Shown here piece after piece: positions 35,861 through 43,769 of a stretch of DNA of 64,000 nucleotides (position 1 is the first letter of the stretch; the number at the start of each line of letters is the position of its first letter). A program made the translations under genes and the position numbers. Below the pieces are notes generated by a model. That model was not told where the DNA came from. It ran no database searches and saw only the letters and a program-made list of their open reading frames with translations. This DNA is from Pseudomonas putida. GTDB lineage: Bacteria > Pseudomonadota > Gammaproteobacteria > Pseudomonadales > Pseudomonadaceae. The stretch is from contig NZ_CP016634.1 in the NCBI RefSeq assembly GCF_002741075.1, forward strand, positions 3,688,001 through 3,752,000. Direction: 5' to 3'.

Positions 35861-36300
35861 GTCAAATGCTGTACCTGAAGATCAATATCTGGCCACTGAT
35901 CTTTTAAGTATTCAATAACTAACCGTCGATGACAATGATGAGGAAGGTGCTCACTACATAGCAGGCAAGCCCCATCCAATGCAGATGGAGACAGTGCTTT
36001 TTCAATGCGTCGCTTTGACATCAGCTCCATAAACCTATCAGCATATTCATCCCAGCCAATCTCTTTCTGCTGATAGGGTTTTAGTATATTTTTGGTGGGA
36101 GCCAAGTCAGGTTCATAAACATACTCAATACCGCAAAGCTCGTTCAAAAAGTACTTCAGATCATCTTTCTTCGCAAACCCCGACAACTGCGAGACGTTAT
36201 TCAATCTAACATCTATCAGTTTTTTACTACCAGATAGTTTTAACAGCGAGAAAAAACGCTCAGCTTTCTTTTCTGTGAATCCAATTGTTAAAACCTTCAT
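35857..36300 (-). CDS. DUF488-family protein
   Basis: A 147-residue protein. The family start MKVLTIGFTEKKAERFFSLL and LIDVRLNN, then the C-terminal CLLCSEHLPHHCHRRLVIEY (Cys115, Cys123, His124, Arg125) define DUF488. The cysteine-histidine-arginine motif suggests a catalytic or metal site. It sits between the OB-like gene (13 bases upstream) and the DUF4326 gene (4-base overlap) in a tight operon. Its function is unknown; DUF488 has been seen in stress and defence contexts, a point I recall rather than see. Confidence 0.85.
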   Translation of the reverse strand: MKVLTIGFTEKKAERFFSLLKLSGSKKLIDVRLNNVSQLSGFAKKDDLKYFLNELCGIEYVYEPDLAPTKNILKPYQQKEIGWDEYADRFMELMSKRRIEKALSPSALDGACLLCSEHLPHHCHRRLVIEYLKDQWPDIDLQVQHLT

Positions 36301-36312
36301 TGAACACTCCAG

Positions 36313-36980
36313 TCAGAAAACTGCCGCTATGAGTTTGTATGCATAACCATCAGTATGAAGCAGACCAAGGCTAATGGTTAGATATTTGACGGTATCCTTA
36401 TACTCACCATCTTCAAAATTAGCATATTTCTTATGCCACTGCACATCCTTGATCCACAGACGATACGAGACGCCATTGTATACAAACTCACCACGAAATT
36501 TCTTCTTCCCAGAATCCGAGTCAGTTTCAACAGTCGTCGTGAGATTTTCGACACTGATCAGATAGAGGGATGGGGTCGGATGAGTCAGTCGCCCCCATGT
36601 ACTCGATCATTAAGCCCATGCTTAGTAGGCTCACACCCTTTCAACCATAACCCATCGGGGGCGTCAACAATACGATCCAACACATCCACAGCGTATTTCT
36701 TTTCGAGCCTCCACCGCGTGGACCCAACAAAGTGGTTCTCTGCCTGGAAGCAAGAATTATCCTTTCCGTCAAACTCTATACGAATCAGGTCAAGTTTGAC
36801 TGCATAGAAGCCGTCTGGATACTTGCGCTGCTCCAGGGTGATCGCCGATTTCGGCCCAGTGCTCACTGGCCGCACCCAAGATCCAACGCCTTGACCGGGA
36901 ATGATTTCCTTACCCGCAACGCAAAAACCACCAGGCTTTTGCGAACACGCAAGACACAGCAACAATTTGGTATAGGGCAT
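36313..36980 (-). pseudogene. OB-like nucleic-acid-binding protein with a frameshift
   Basis: The first frame runs 36980-36585 (131 residues) and begins LLLCLACSQKPGGFCVAGKE, then GSWVRPVS, a pattern I associate with the dual-OB (DuOB) family; that name is from memory. It stops right after HGGD at a run of five G. Reading in the -1 frame from this point continues without a stop as LYLISVENLTTTVETDSDSG, VYNGVSYRLWIKDVQWHKKY and ends KLIAAVF at 36313. The two parts together would give a protein of about 220 residues whose end is 13 bases before the DUF488 start. A one-base loss near 36597-36605, or a sequencing error, explains this. Programmed -1 shifting is possible but the slippery site (TGGGGGC) is imperfect. 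Confidence 0.72.
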
Positions 36981-37143
36981 GAGTCCGTCCTTGGTGGTGG
37001 CTATTCAATCTCAGTCTACATGATCTTAGAATGCCATCACACCACCCAACCAAATCCCCGTGGTGCCCGCCGCAACGACGGAGCACGTTGCGCCAAATAT
37101 CAGCAATGGCGGGCCGCCAAGAACACCTACCCAGCGTGGACCA

Positions 37144-37166
37144 AGTAGTACAACAGAGTAGTACAA
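37144..37166. repeat. Integrase arm-type repeats, right end
   Basis: AGTAGTACAA at 37144-37153 and 37157-37166, the same 10-base word, orientation and 13-base period as at the left end (28983-29005). The pair lies 49 bases inside the right attachment core. Confidence 0.75.
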
Positions 37167-37175
37167 CGCAGAAAC

Positions 37176-37209
37176 GAAAAAGCCCCGCAGACGTTAATCT
37201 GCGGGGCTT
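37176..37209 (-). terminator. Island-borne terminator behind tRNA-Ser
   Basis: On the minus strand AGCCCCGCAGATTAACGTCT is followed by GCGGGGCTTTTTCG, a 10-bp stem with a T run. It lies on the island side of the tRNA and replaces the original one now at 28866. Confidence 0.85.
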
Positions 37210-37218
37210 CATCTTGTA

Positions 37219-37308
37219 TGGCGGAGAGATAGGGATTTGAACCCTAGGTACCCGCGAAGGTACAACGGATTTCGAATCCGTCCCGTTCGACCACTCCGGC
37301 ATCTCTCC
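37219..37308 (-). tRNA. tRNA-Ser(CGA)
   Basis: On the minus strand the gene starts GGAGAGATGCCGGAGTGGTC and ends ATCTCTCC-G-CCA, so the 7-8 bp acceptor stem closes. The anticodon stem-loop is ACGGA-TTCGAAA-TCCGT, giving anticodon CGA, and the long variable arm and T-arm GGGTTCAAATCCC are typical for serine. CCA is encoded. Its last 17 bases are part of the island attachment core. Confidence 0.93.
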
Positions 37309-37400
37309 AGTGGCGCGCATCATACCAGCGATTTCGCGAAAGGCAAACCCTTCTTTGAAAAAAATCCGCGTGGTATCAGGCGCTTGCGTGAACGTGTCGC

Positions 37401-38111
37401 TTAGAGCGGCACGCCCAGACGCTTGGCCACTTCCTCGTAAGCTTCGATCACATCACCGAGGCCCTGGCGGAAGCGGTCCTTGTCCATCTTCTTGCGGGTT
37501 TCCTTGTCCCACAGACGGCAGCCGTCCGGGCTGAACTCGTCACCCAGGACGATCTGGCCGTGGAAGACACCGAACTCCAGCTTGAAGTCCACCAGCAGCA
37601 GGCCAGCGTCATCGAACAGCTTGCTCAGCACTTCATTGACCTTCAGCGACAGCTGCTTCATGGTCGCCAGTTGCTCGGCGGTACCCCAGCCGAAGGCAAC
37701 AACGTGGGATTCGTTGATGAAGGGGTCGCCCTTCTCGTCGTTCTTCAGGAACAGTTCGAAGGTCGACGGCTCCAGCTTGATACCTTCTTCGACGCCCAGG
37801 CGCTTGACGAGGCTGCCGGCAGCATAGTTACGCACCACGCATTCGACCGGGATCATGTCCAGCTTCTTGACCAGGCACTCGTTGTCGCCGAGCAGCTTGT
37901 CGAACTGGGTAGGAATGCCGGCTTCTTCCAGCTTTTGCATGATGAAGGCGTTGAACTTGTTGTTCACCATGCCTTTGCGATCGAGCTGTTCGATACGCTT
38001 GCCGTCGAACGCCGAAGTGTCGTTACGGAACAGCAGGATCAAGCGGTCGGCGTCGTCGGTCTTGTAAACCGATTTGGCCTTGCCGCGGTAGAGTTCTTCG
38101 CGTTTTTCCAT
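37401..38111 (-). CDS. purC: Phosphoribosylaminoimidazole-succinocarboxamide synthase
   Basis: A 236-residue SAICAR synthetase of normal length. It joins CAIR and aspartate with ATP in purine synthesis. Seen: [20 protein letters not shown] at the start (nucleotide-binding), [12 protein letters not shown], and [20 protein letters not shown] with the SPDGCRLWD segment. Cytoplasmic enzyme. It is the first core gene beyond the tRNA and the last of a minus-strand series bamC, hydrolase, purC. Confidence 0.96.
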   Translation of the reverse strand: MEKREELYRGKAKSVYKTDDADRLILLFRNDTSAFDGKRIEQLDRKGMVNNKFNAFIMQKLEEAGIPTQFDKLLGDNECLVKKLDMIPVECVVRNYAAGSLVKRLGVEEGIKLEPSTFELFLKNDEKGDPFINESHVVAFGWGTAEQLATMKQLSLKVNEVLSKLFDDAGLLLVDFKLEFGVFHGQIVLGDEFSPDGCRLWDKETRKKMDKDRFRQGLGDVIEAYEEVAKRLGVPL

Positions 38112-38140
38112 GATGGGCTCCGCTTGCTAGAGTGGATGGG

Positions 38141-38899
38141 CTAGGCGATTTCGCGCCAGTCGAGCCCATGATCCTGATTCGCCACCTGGAGCCAGTCCGG
38201 GTCGCACCCCAAGGTGTCGACGAAACACTGGCGGGCCAGTTGTGGCCGGTTGTTCTTGCTGCTGAGGTGGGCCAGCACCAGGTGTTGCAAGTGTTTCCAG
38301 CCCAGCTCGGCCACCAGGCTCGCGGCCTGGTGGTTGTTCAAATGTCCCTGGCTGCCGCCAACCCTGAGTTTCAGGAAGTGCGGGTAATGCCCGCGCGCCA
38401 ACATGTCGCGACAGTGGTTGGCTTCGATCAGCAGGGCATCCAGGCCTTGGTAGCGTTCCAGCAGGTGCATGTCGTAGGAGCCGAGGTCGGTGAGCATGCC
38501 GAAACGTCGGCGCCCATCGCTGAGCACATACTGCAGCGGCTCGAGCGCATCATGTTCGACCCGCGCTGCGGTCACTTCCAAAGCGCCGATACGCAGGCTG
38601 TCACCACACCGGAGCAGACCGCTGGCCTCCACCGGTTTGCGCATGCCACGCAAGGTCCCCTGGCTGAGATAGACCGGTACATTGTAGCGCCGTGCCAGCA
38701 ACCCCACCCCATGCACATGGTCGGCATGTTCGTGGGTCACCAGCACGGCGCTCAGCTGTGCCGCGGACACCCCGAGCAGCGCCAGGCGCCGCTCGGTTTC
38801 TCGCAGGGAAAAGCCGCAATCGACCAGGATGAGCGTGTCACCACTGGCGATCAGCGTGCCGTTTCCCTGGCTTCCGCTTCCAAGTACCGCGAAACGCAC
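38141..38899 (-). CDS. MBL-fold metallo-hydrolase
   Basis: A 252-residue metallo-beta-lactamase fold protein. The zinc motif THEHADHVHG (HxHxDH) is intact, with later ligands in EANHCRDML and the C-terminal VLAHLSSKNN. The start MRFAVLGSGSQGNGTLI is typical of the YycJ/WalJ-like group, cytoplasmic hydrolases with possible nuclease activity. It starts one base after the bamC stop codon and ends 30 bases before purC, so all three are probably co-transcribed. The substrate is unknown. Confidence 0.88.
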   Translation of the reverse strand: MRFAVLGSGSQGNGTLIASGDTLILVDCGFSLRETERRLALLGVSAAQLSAVLVTHEHADHVHGVGLLARRYNVPVYLSQGTLRGMRKPVEASGLLRCGDSLRIGALEVTAARVEHDALEPLQYVLSDGRRRFGMLTDLGSYDMHLLERYQGLDALLIEANHCRDMLARGHYPHFLKLRVGGSQGHLNNHQAASLVAELGWKHLQHLVLAHLSSKNNRPQLARQCFVDTLGCDPDWLQVANQDHGLDWREIA

Positions 38900-40015
38900 T
38901 TAGCCCAGGTGGTCCTGAATCATGCTCAGCACGCGGCGGGCCACATCGGCCGGTGCCACGGTGTTGATGTTTTTCTCGACGGTGACCTGCACGCTTTCGC
39001 CAACCTTGCTCAGACGGACCTGATAACGCTCGGCGCGCGCTTCACGCTCTTCCTTGCTCGGCTCGCTGCCGAACAGGCGACCGAAGAAGCCAGGCTGGTC
39101 CTGCTTGTCGTCGGGCTTCTCGGACAGGTTGATGTAGTACAGGCCGAGGCTACGGTTGATGTCCTCGACACGCCATTCGCCCTGCTCCAGGGCGCGGCCC
39201 ACGCTGGACCAGGCGCGATCCAGGTCGGCGCCCAAGTAAAGCACCGGGTTGCCGCTGCCATCTTCGGCCAGGCTGACGCGGCTTGGCGCGTCGAAATCAC
39301 GGGCGGCGAGCAGCGAGACCGAACCGCCCTTCTCGGCGCTGCGGTTCATGCTGGCCAGCATTTCGTCGACCAACAGCGCATCGGCACCGGTGTTGGTGGA
39401 GCTGGACGGGAAATCTGGCTCGGTGGTGCTGCCGGCCGGACGCTCGACGCTGACGATGTACACCTCGGAGGTGTTGCGCTGCACGCCTGGCTCCATGCGT
39501 ACACGGACACGCACTTCGCTGTCCGGGCTGCTGGAGGCGCTGGCAAGACGCTGGCCCAGGGACGCGGAGAGTTCGTCGAAACGCTGCCAGGTGGTGTTGA
39601 ACTCACCAGTCTGCGGACGCTCCTCGGCGATGCGGAAGCCATTGTCCTCGAAGAACTGGCGCGCCACCGGCCAGACTTCCGCCGGCGAACGCTGGGCCAG
39701 CACCCAGCGGCTGCTGCCGCTGCGCTGGAGGGTGAAATCGCTGGCCTCAGCCGTGGCGGTCAGCGGCTGTGGACGGGGCACCTCGAACTCGCCAGTGGCA
39801 CGATCGTCGGCGACGTTACGCGGGATAGGCAGCAGCGGATCCAGGCGCTTGGGGTTGCTGGCGTCCGGCGGCAACTGCATCGGCGCGGTCGGGTGCGCCT
39901 GTAGGTAATCGCTGCCGCGGTCGCGGAAATAGCCATCCTCGCCCCACAGCCAGCCGCAACCGCTGGTGCTGGAAATGATCAGGGCAAGGGTGGAAAGACC
40001 AGCCAGTCGCTTCAT
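38900..40015 (-). CDS. bamC: Outer-membrane assembly lipoprotein BamC
   Basis: A 371-residue lipoprotein of the Bam complex that inserts beta-barrels in the outer membrane. Lipobox SSTSGCGW is at about residues 16-22; the mature start has the conserved unstructured lasso region (YFRDRGSDYLQAHPT, PMQLPPDA), followed by two helix-grip domains (WPVARQFFEDNGFRIAEERP and AWSSVGRALEQGEWRVEDIN). The start at 40015 is chosen because it opens the lipoprotein signal; the longer frame to 40153 overlaps dapA. It lies 17 bases after dapA on the same strand, a conserved dapA-bamC arrangement. Confidence 0.94.
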   Translation of the reverse strand: MKRLAGLSTLALIISSTSGCGWLWGEDGYFRDRGSDYLQAHPTAPMQLPPDASNPKRLDPLLPIPRNVADDRATGEFEVPRPQPLTATAEASDFTLQRSGSSRWVLAQRSPAEVWPVARQFFEDNGFRIAEERPQTGEFNTTWQRFDELSASLGQRLASASSSPDSEVRVRVRMEPGVQRNTSEVYIVSVERPAGSTTEPDFPSSSTNTGADALLVDEMLASMNRSAEKGGSVSLLAARDFDAPSRVSLAEDGSGNPVLYLGADLDRAWSSVGRALEQGEWRVEDINRSLGLYYINLSEKPDDKQDQPGFFGRLFGSEPSKEEREARAERYQVRLSKVGESVQVTVEKNINTVAPADVARRVLSMIQDHLG

Positions 40016-40032
40016 GCGGGGTACTTCCTCGA

Positions 40033-40920
40033 TTAAACCAGTACGCCGGACTGGCGCAGGGCCGCACGGACTTTTTCGTGGCAGCCTTCGCTCAGCCAGG
40101 TGAGCGGCAGACGGATGCCTTTTTGCATCAGGCCCATTTCCACCAGCGCCCACTTCACAGGAATCGGGTTGGCTTCGCAGAACAGGTCCTTGTGCAGCGG
40201 CATGAGTTTTTCGTTGATTGCGCGGGCCTTCTCGGCATTGCCCTCAAGGGCGGCCTCGCACAGATCGGCCATTTCGCGCGGGGCGACGTTGGCAGTGACG
40301 GAGATGTTGCCCTTGCCGCCCATCAGGATCAGCTCGACGGCGGTCGGGTCGTCGCCGGACAGGACGATGAAGTCTTTGTCGACGCCATCGAGGATGGCCT
40401 TGGCGCGCACCAGGTCGCCGGTGGCTTCCTTGATGCCGATGATGTTCTTGACCTTCGACAGGCGGATCACGGTCTCGGCCTGCATGTCGCAGGAGGTGCG
40501 GCCGGGTACGTTGTAGAGGATCTGCGGGATGTCGACGGCTTCGGCAATGTGCTTGAAGTGCTGATACAGGCCTTCTTGGGTCGGCTTGTTGTAGTACGGC
40601 ACGACGAGCAGGCAGGCGTCGGCGCCTGCGTTCTTCGCGTTCTGGGTCAGGTGGACGGCTTCGGCAGTGGAGTTGGCACCGGTACCGGCGATGACCGGGA
40701 CGCGGTGGCTGCTGCGCTTGACGCGCTCGACCACGTGCTTGATGACCAGGATATGCTCTTCGACATCCAGCGTGGCGGACTCACCGGTGGTGCCGACAGC
40801 GACGATCGCGTGAGTGCCTTTTTCCAGGTGGAAGTCTACAAGTTTGTCGAGGCTGTCCCAGTCAAGACGCCCTTGTGCATCCATGGGAGTGACCAATGCC
40901 ACCATACTGCCCGCAATCAT
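40033..40920 (-). CDS. dapA: 4-hydroxy-tetrahydrodipicolinate synthase
   Basis: A 295-residue DapA of usual length, catalysing condensation of pyruvate and aspartate semialdehyde in lysine and diaminopimelate synthesis. Seen: GTTGESATL (pyruvate site), [14 protein letters not shown], the general tyrosine in [11 protein letters not shown] and the Schiff-base lysine in [10 protein letters not shown]. It is the biosynthetic copy, in contrast to the catabolic relative at 17184. Start MIAGSMVAL at 40920 has GGAGCAG upstream. Confidence 0.96.
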   Translation of the reverse strand: MIAGSMVALVTPMDAQGRLDWDSLDKLVDFHLEKGTHAIVAVGTTGESATLDVEEHILVIKHVVERVKRSSHRVPVIAGTGANSTAEAVHLTQNAKNAGADACLLVVPYYNKPTQEGLYQHFKHIAEAVDIPQILYNVPGRTSCDMQAETVIRLSKVKNIIGIKEATGDLVRAKAILDGVDKDFIVLSGDDPTAVELILMGGKGNISVTANVAPREMADLCEAALEGNAEKARAINEKLMPLHKDLFCEANPIPVKWALVEMGLMQKGIRLPLTWLSEGCHEKVRAALRQSGVLV

Positions 40921-41179
40921 GTAACTGCTCCTGCCGGAAAAAGAGAGCGGTAATGGTACTGGCGCCATCGGCCTTGCACAAGCGAAGCAGGCGGGCGGAG
41001 CATTCCCCTTCGCGCTGCTTTTCGCTACCCTTCTCCCTTTGATCGGCGCAGCGTGGCCCGCCGGGCCGTCGACAATGCTCCGCGCCAGCGTCCACGACCT
41101 CGAATCCGAGCCCGGGGCCCTGCCGACAGGAGGCTTATGCCTGTCCTGTGCCGACCGCTCATCGCTTTAGGAATGCTGC

Positions 41180-41740
41180 ATGTCCACCCCCACTGTCCGC
41201 GAACAATTCCTTGTCATCAGTGCCTTGGGTCCCAACCCCATGGAGCTGGCCAACGTTCTCAGCCGCGCTGCCTTCGACAATCGCTGCGCGGTGATCACTT
41301 CGCGCCTGACCCGCCATGGCGAGACCAGTGCCCTGGTCTTGCAGGTCGGTGGCAGCTGGGATGCCCTGGCGCGCCTGGAGGCGGTACTGCCGGGCCTGGG
41401 CAAGAAACACGGCCTGACCCTCGATGTGGTGCGCAGCGCCGACCAGGAAGTGCGCCCCCAGGCCCTGCCCTACGTGGCCTATGTCAGCGCCGCCTATCGC
41501 CCGGATATCGTCAGCGAGCTGTGCCAGTTCTTCCTCGACCACCGCGTCGAACTCGAGAGCATGACCTGCGACACCTACCTGGCCCCACAGACCGGCAGCA
41601 GCATGCTCAACGCCCAGTTCACCGTGATCCTGCCGGCCGGCACCCAGATCAGCTGGTTGCGTGACCAGTTCCTGGACTTCGCCGATGCCCTGAACCTGGA
41701 TGCGCTGATCGAACCCTGGCGCCCACAGAACCCCATGTAA
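41180..41740 (+). CDS. GcvR-type ACT-domain regulatory protein
   Basis: A 186-residue protein with two ACT domains, residues about 8-80 (EQFLVISALGPNPMELANVL) and 95-175 (YVAYVSAAYRPDIVSELCQF). This is the layout of the glycine cleavage repressor GcvR. The gene lies between dapA (divergent) and bcp (10 bases downstream, same strand), a conserved block in Pseudomonas. GcvR acts by binding the activator GcvA in E. coli; whether it does so here is unknown. Confidence 0.85.
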   Translation: MSTPTVREQFLVISALGPNPMELANVLSRAAFDNRCAVITSRLTRHGETSALVLQVGGSWDALARLEAVLPGLGKKHGLTLDVVRSADQEVRPQALPYVAYVSAAYRPDIVSELCQFFLDHRVELESMTCDTYLAPQTGSSMLNAQFTVILPAGTQISWLRDQFLDFADALNLDALIEPWRPQNPM

Positions 41741-41750
41741 GGAAGCCCCC

Positions 41751-42224
41751 ATGGCCGTAGCACTCGACCAATCCGTCGCCAACTTCCAGGCCCAGGCCAC
41801 CAGCGGCCAGTCCGTGAGCCTCGCCAGCCTCAAGGGCCAGCAGGTGGTGCTGTACTTCTACCCCAAGGACAGCACCCCGGGCTGCACCACCGAAGGCCAA
41901 GGTTTCCGCGACCAGCACGAGGCCTTCCGCGCCGCCAACACGGTTGTGTTCGGCGTCTCTCGCGATGGCATCAAGTCCCACGAGAACTTCAAGGCCAAGC
42001 AAGGCTTTCCATTCGAGCTGATCAGCGACAAGGACGAGGCGCTCTGCCAGCTGTTCGACGTGATCAAGCTCAAGAAGCTGTACGGCAAGGAATACATGGG
42101 CGTGGACCGCAGCACCTTCCTGATCGACAAGGACGGTGTGCTGCGTCAGGAGTGGCGCGGCGTGAAGGTGCCCGGGCATGTGGATGCCGTCCTGGCAGCT
42201 GCCCAGGCGCTGAACAAAGCCTGA
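41751..42224 (+). CDS. bcp: Thiol peroxidase Bcp (peroxiredoxin Q type)
   Basis: A 157-residue peroxiredoxin. The active-site segment is YPKDSTPGCTTEGQGF with the peroxidatic cysteine in PGCTTE; the position five residues later that carries the resolving cysteine in many Bcp proteins is Gly, so this copy likely uses a 1-Cys or other resolving route. The family's FGVSRDGIKSHENF and VDRSTFLIDKDG follow. It detoxifies hydroperoxides with thioredoxin. Only 10 bases behind the GcvR-like gene, so co-transcribed. Confidence 0.93.
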   Translation: MAVALDQSVANFQAQATSGQSVSLASLKGQQVVLYFYPKDSTPGCTTEGQGFRDQHEAFRAANTVVFGVSRDGIKSHENFKAKQGFPFELISDKDEALCQLFDVIKLKKLYGKEYMGVDRSTFLIDKDGVLRQEWRGVKVPGHVDAVLAAAQALNKA

Positions 42225-42231
42225 TATCACG

Positions 42232-42312
42232 CGGCAAACCCGCCCCCCACAGGGGCGACGTCGCCCTCATGGGCCACAGAGCACCTGTAGGAGCGGGTAT
42301 GCCCGCGAAGAA
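42232..42312. repeat. REP element with degenerate partner
   Basis: CACCTGTAGGAGCGGGTATG and CCCGCGAAG (42282-42311) form a good REP; a degraded facing copy (GGCAAACCCGCCCCCCACAG) starts at 42234. It lies between convergent bcp and the exporter gene. Confidence 0.8.
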
Positions 42313-42320
42313 GCAAGCGC

Positions 42321-43391
42321 TTAAAGCATGGGCGCCACTGAAGGCTCTTGCCTTGGCCACGCATCGAGCACGGCCTTGAACAGGGTCGCCAGCGGGATCG
42401 CGAAGAAGATTCCCCAGAAGCCCCACAACCCGCCAAACAGCAGCACCGCGCAAATGATCGCCACCGGGTGCAGACTGACCGCCTCGGAGAACAGCAGCGG
42501 CACCAGCACGTTGCCATCGAGCGCCTGGATGATCGCGTACACCGCCATCAGGTAGATGAACTGGTCGCCCCAGCCCCACTGGAACAACGCGATCAAGGTC
42601 ACCGGCACGGTCACCACCACCGCCCCCACATAGGGCACCACCACCGACAGCCCCACCAGCAAGGCCAACAGAGCCGCATAGTTGAGCCCCAGGCTGATGA
42701 AGGCGATGTACGTGGCGATGCCGCAGATCAGAATCTCGATACCCTTGCCGCGGATGTAGTTGGCAATCTGTCGATTCATCTCATCGCCCACACGATTGAG
42801 CAGAGAGCGCTGGCGCGGCAGGTAGCCACCGACCCAACGGGCGATCAGCTCGCGATCCTTGAGGAAGAAGAACACCAGGATCGGCACCAACACCAGGTAG
42901 ATCATGGCGTTGACCAGCAGCGGCAGGCTCGACAAGGAGAACGTCAGCGCCCACTGGCCGAACTTGCCGATCTCGCCACGCACCGACTCGATAGCGCGCA
43001 GTACCTGCTCATCGGAGACCAGGTGCGGATAACGCTCCGGCAGCAACAGCAGCAGCGACTGCCATTTGCCCAGCATGCCCGGCAGCTCGTTGAACAGCGT
43101 GATCAACTGGTGCCATAGCAGCGGTACCAGCACCAGCAGGAACACCGCCAGCGCCCCCATGAACAGCGCGAACACCAGCCACACCGCCAGCCGTGAGGGA
43201 ACACGCAGACGCTCCAGGGCATTGACCAGGCCCTGCATGAGAAAGGCCAGGACCATGCCCGCCAGCACCGGCGCAAGCATGCCACCCAGGGTCAGCACCG
43301 CAGTGAAAGCCAGGAACAGCAAGACCGCCAGCACCACCGCCTCCTCGTCGGAGAAGTAGCGCTGCATCCAGTCGCGAAGCACTTTGAACAT
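42321..43391 (-). CDS. PerM/AI-2E family exporter
   Basis: A 356-residue inner-membrane protein with about eight hydrophobic helices: N-terminal group (VVLAVLLFLAFTAVLTLGGM), a large cytoplasmic or periplasmic loop (about 75-200), and a C-terminal group ending in WGFWGIFFAIPLATLFKAVL. That last segment is diagnostic of the YdgG/PerM/TqsA family. Members export AI-2 or act as Na+/H+-linked permeases. The substrate cannot be told. Followed upstream by the TusA-like gene on the same strand. Confidence 0.88.
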   Translation of the reverse strand: MFKVLRDWMQRYFSDEEAVVLAVLLFLAFTAVLTLGGMLAPVLAGMVLAFLMQGLVNALERLRVPSRLAVWLVFALFMGALAVFLLVLVPLLWHQLITLFNELPGMLGKWQSLLLLLPERYPHLVSDEQVLRAIESVRGEIGKFGQWALTFSLSSLPLLVNAMIYLVLVPILVFFFLKDRELIARWVGGYLPRQRSLLNRVGDEMNRQIANYIRGKGIEILICGIATYIAFISLGLNYAALLALLVGLSVVVPYVGAVVVTVPVTLIALFQWGWGDQFIYLMAVYAIIQALDGNVLVPLLFSEAVSLHPVAIICAVLLFGGLWGFWGIFFAIPLATLFKAVLDAWPRQEPSVAPML

Positions 43392-43412
43392 TGACGATCC
43401 TTGGAATAAGAC

Positions 43413-43652
43413 TCAGGCCTTGCGCAACCAGTAGGTGTAGACGCCGGCCTCGGCGGTTTCACGAAGCAGCGTATGACCGGCGAGCTGGGCAAAAGTGCGG
43501 AAGTCGCGCTGGGAACCGGCGTCGGTGGCGATCACCTTGAGTACCGCGCCGCTGGCCAGCCGATTGAGCTCCATCTTTGCCTTGAGCAAGGGCAAGGGGC
43601 AATTGAGCCCACTGGCATCGAGTTCGGCATCGCAGGTGGGGGTGTCGATCAT
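43413..43652 (-). CDS. TusA-family sulphurtransferase
   Basis: A 79-residue protein with the TusA signature GLNCPLPLLKAKMELN, including the active cysteine of CPxP. TusA-like proteins carry persulphide sulphur to tRNA modification or cofactor assembly. It lies 21 bases ahead of the exporter gene on the same strand. It could be TusA itself or a paralogue. Confidence 0.88.
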   Translation of the reverse strand: MIDTPTCDAELDASGLNCPLPLLKAKMELNRLASGAVLKVIATDAGSQRDFRTFAQLAGHTLLRETAEAGVYTYWLRKA

Positions 43653-43769
43653 CCGGGTATCTCCTGGCGGGGCATCAGCATTGCAGACAAGTTCGCTAGG
43701 ATAACGCCACTGGTCGCCAACGTGTGAGCCAGCTACAGTAACGTTCTTTGATCGATGCGAGCTTCATGC

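Larger units (their letters stand above)
28902..37235. mobile_element. Genomic island integrated in tRNA-Ser(CGA), about 8.3 kb
   Basis: The island is bounded by a 21-bp direct repeat of the tRNA 3' end, begins with a tyrosine integrase gene, and is clearly AT-richer than the flanks. Cargo in order: integrase, serine recombinase, XRE/ImmA-IrrE protease with overlapping partner, HUH/Gp2-like repeat protein, an empty 700-base stretch, and the DUF4326/DUF488/OB-like operon. There are no structural phage genes and no conjugation genes, so it looks like a small satellite-like or defence-type island. The 3' end of the tRNA is restored by the island's right end. Confidence 0.88.
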
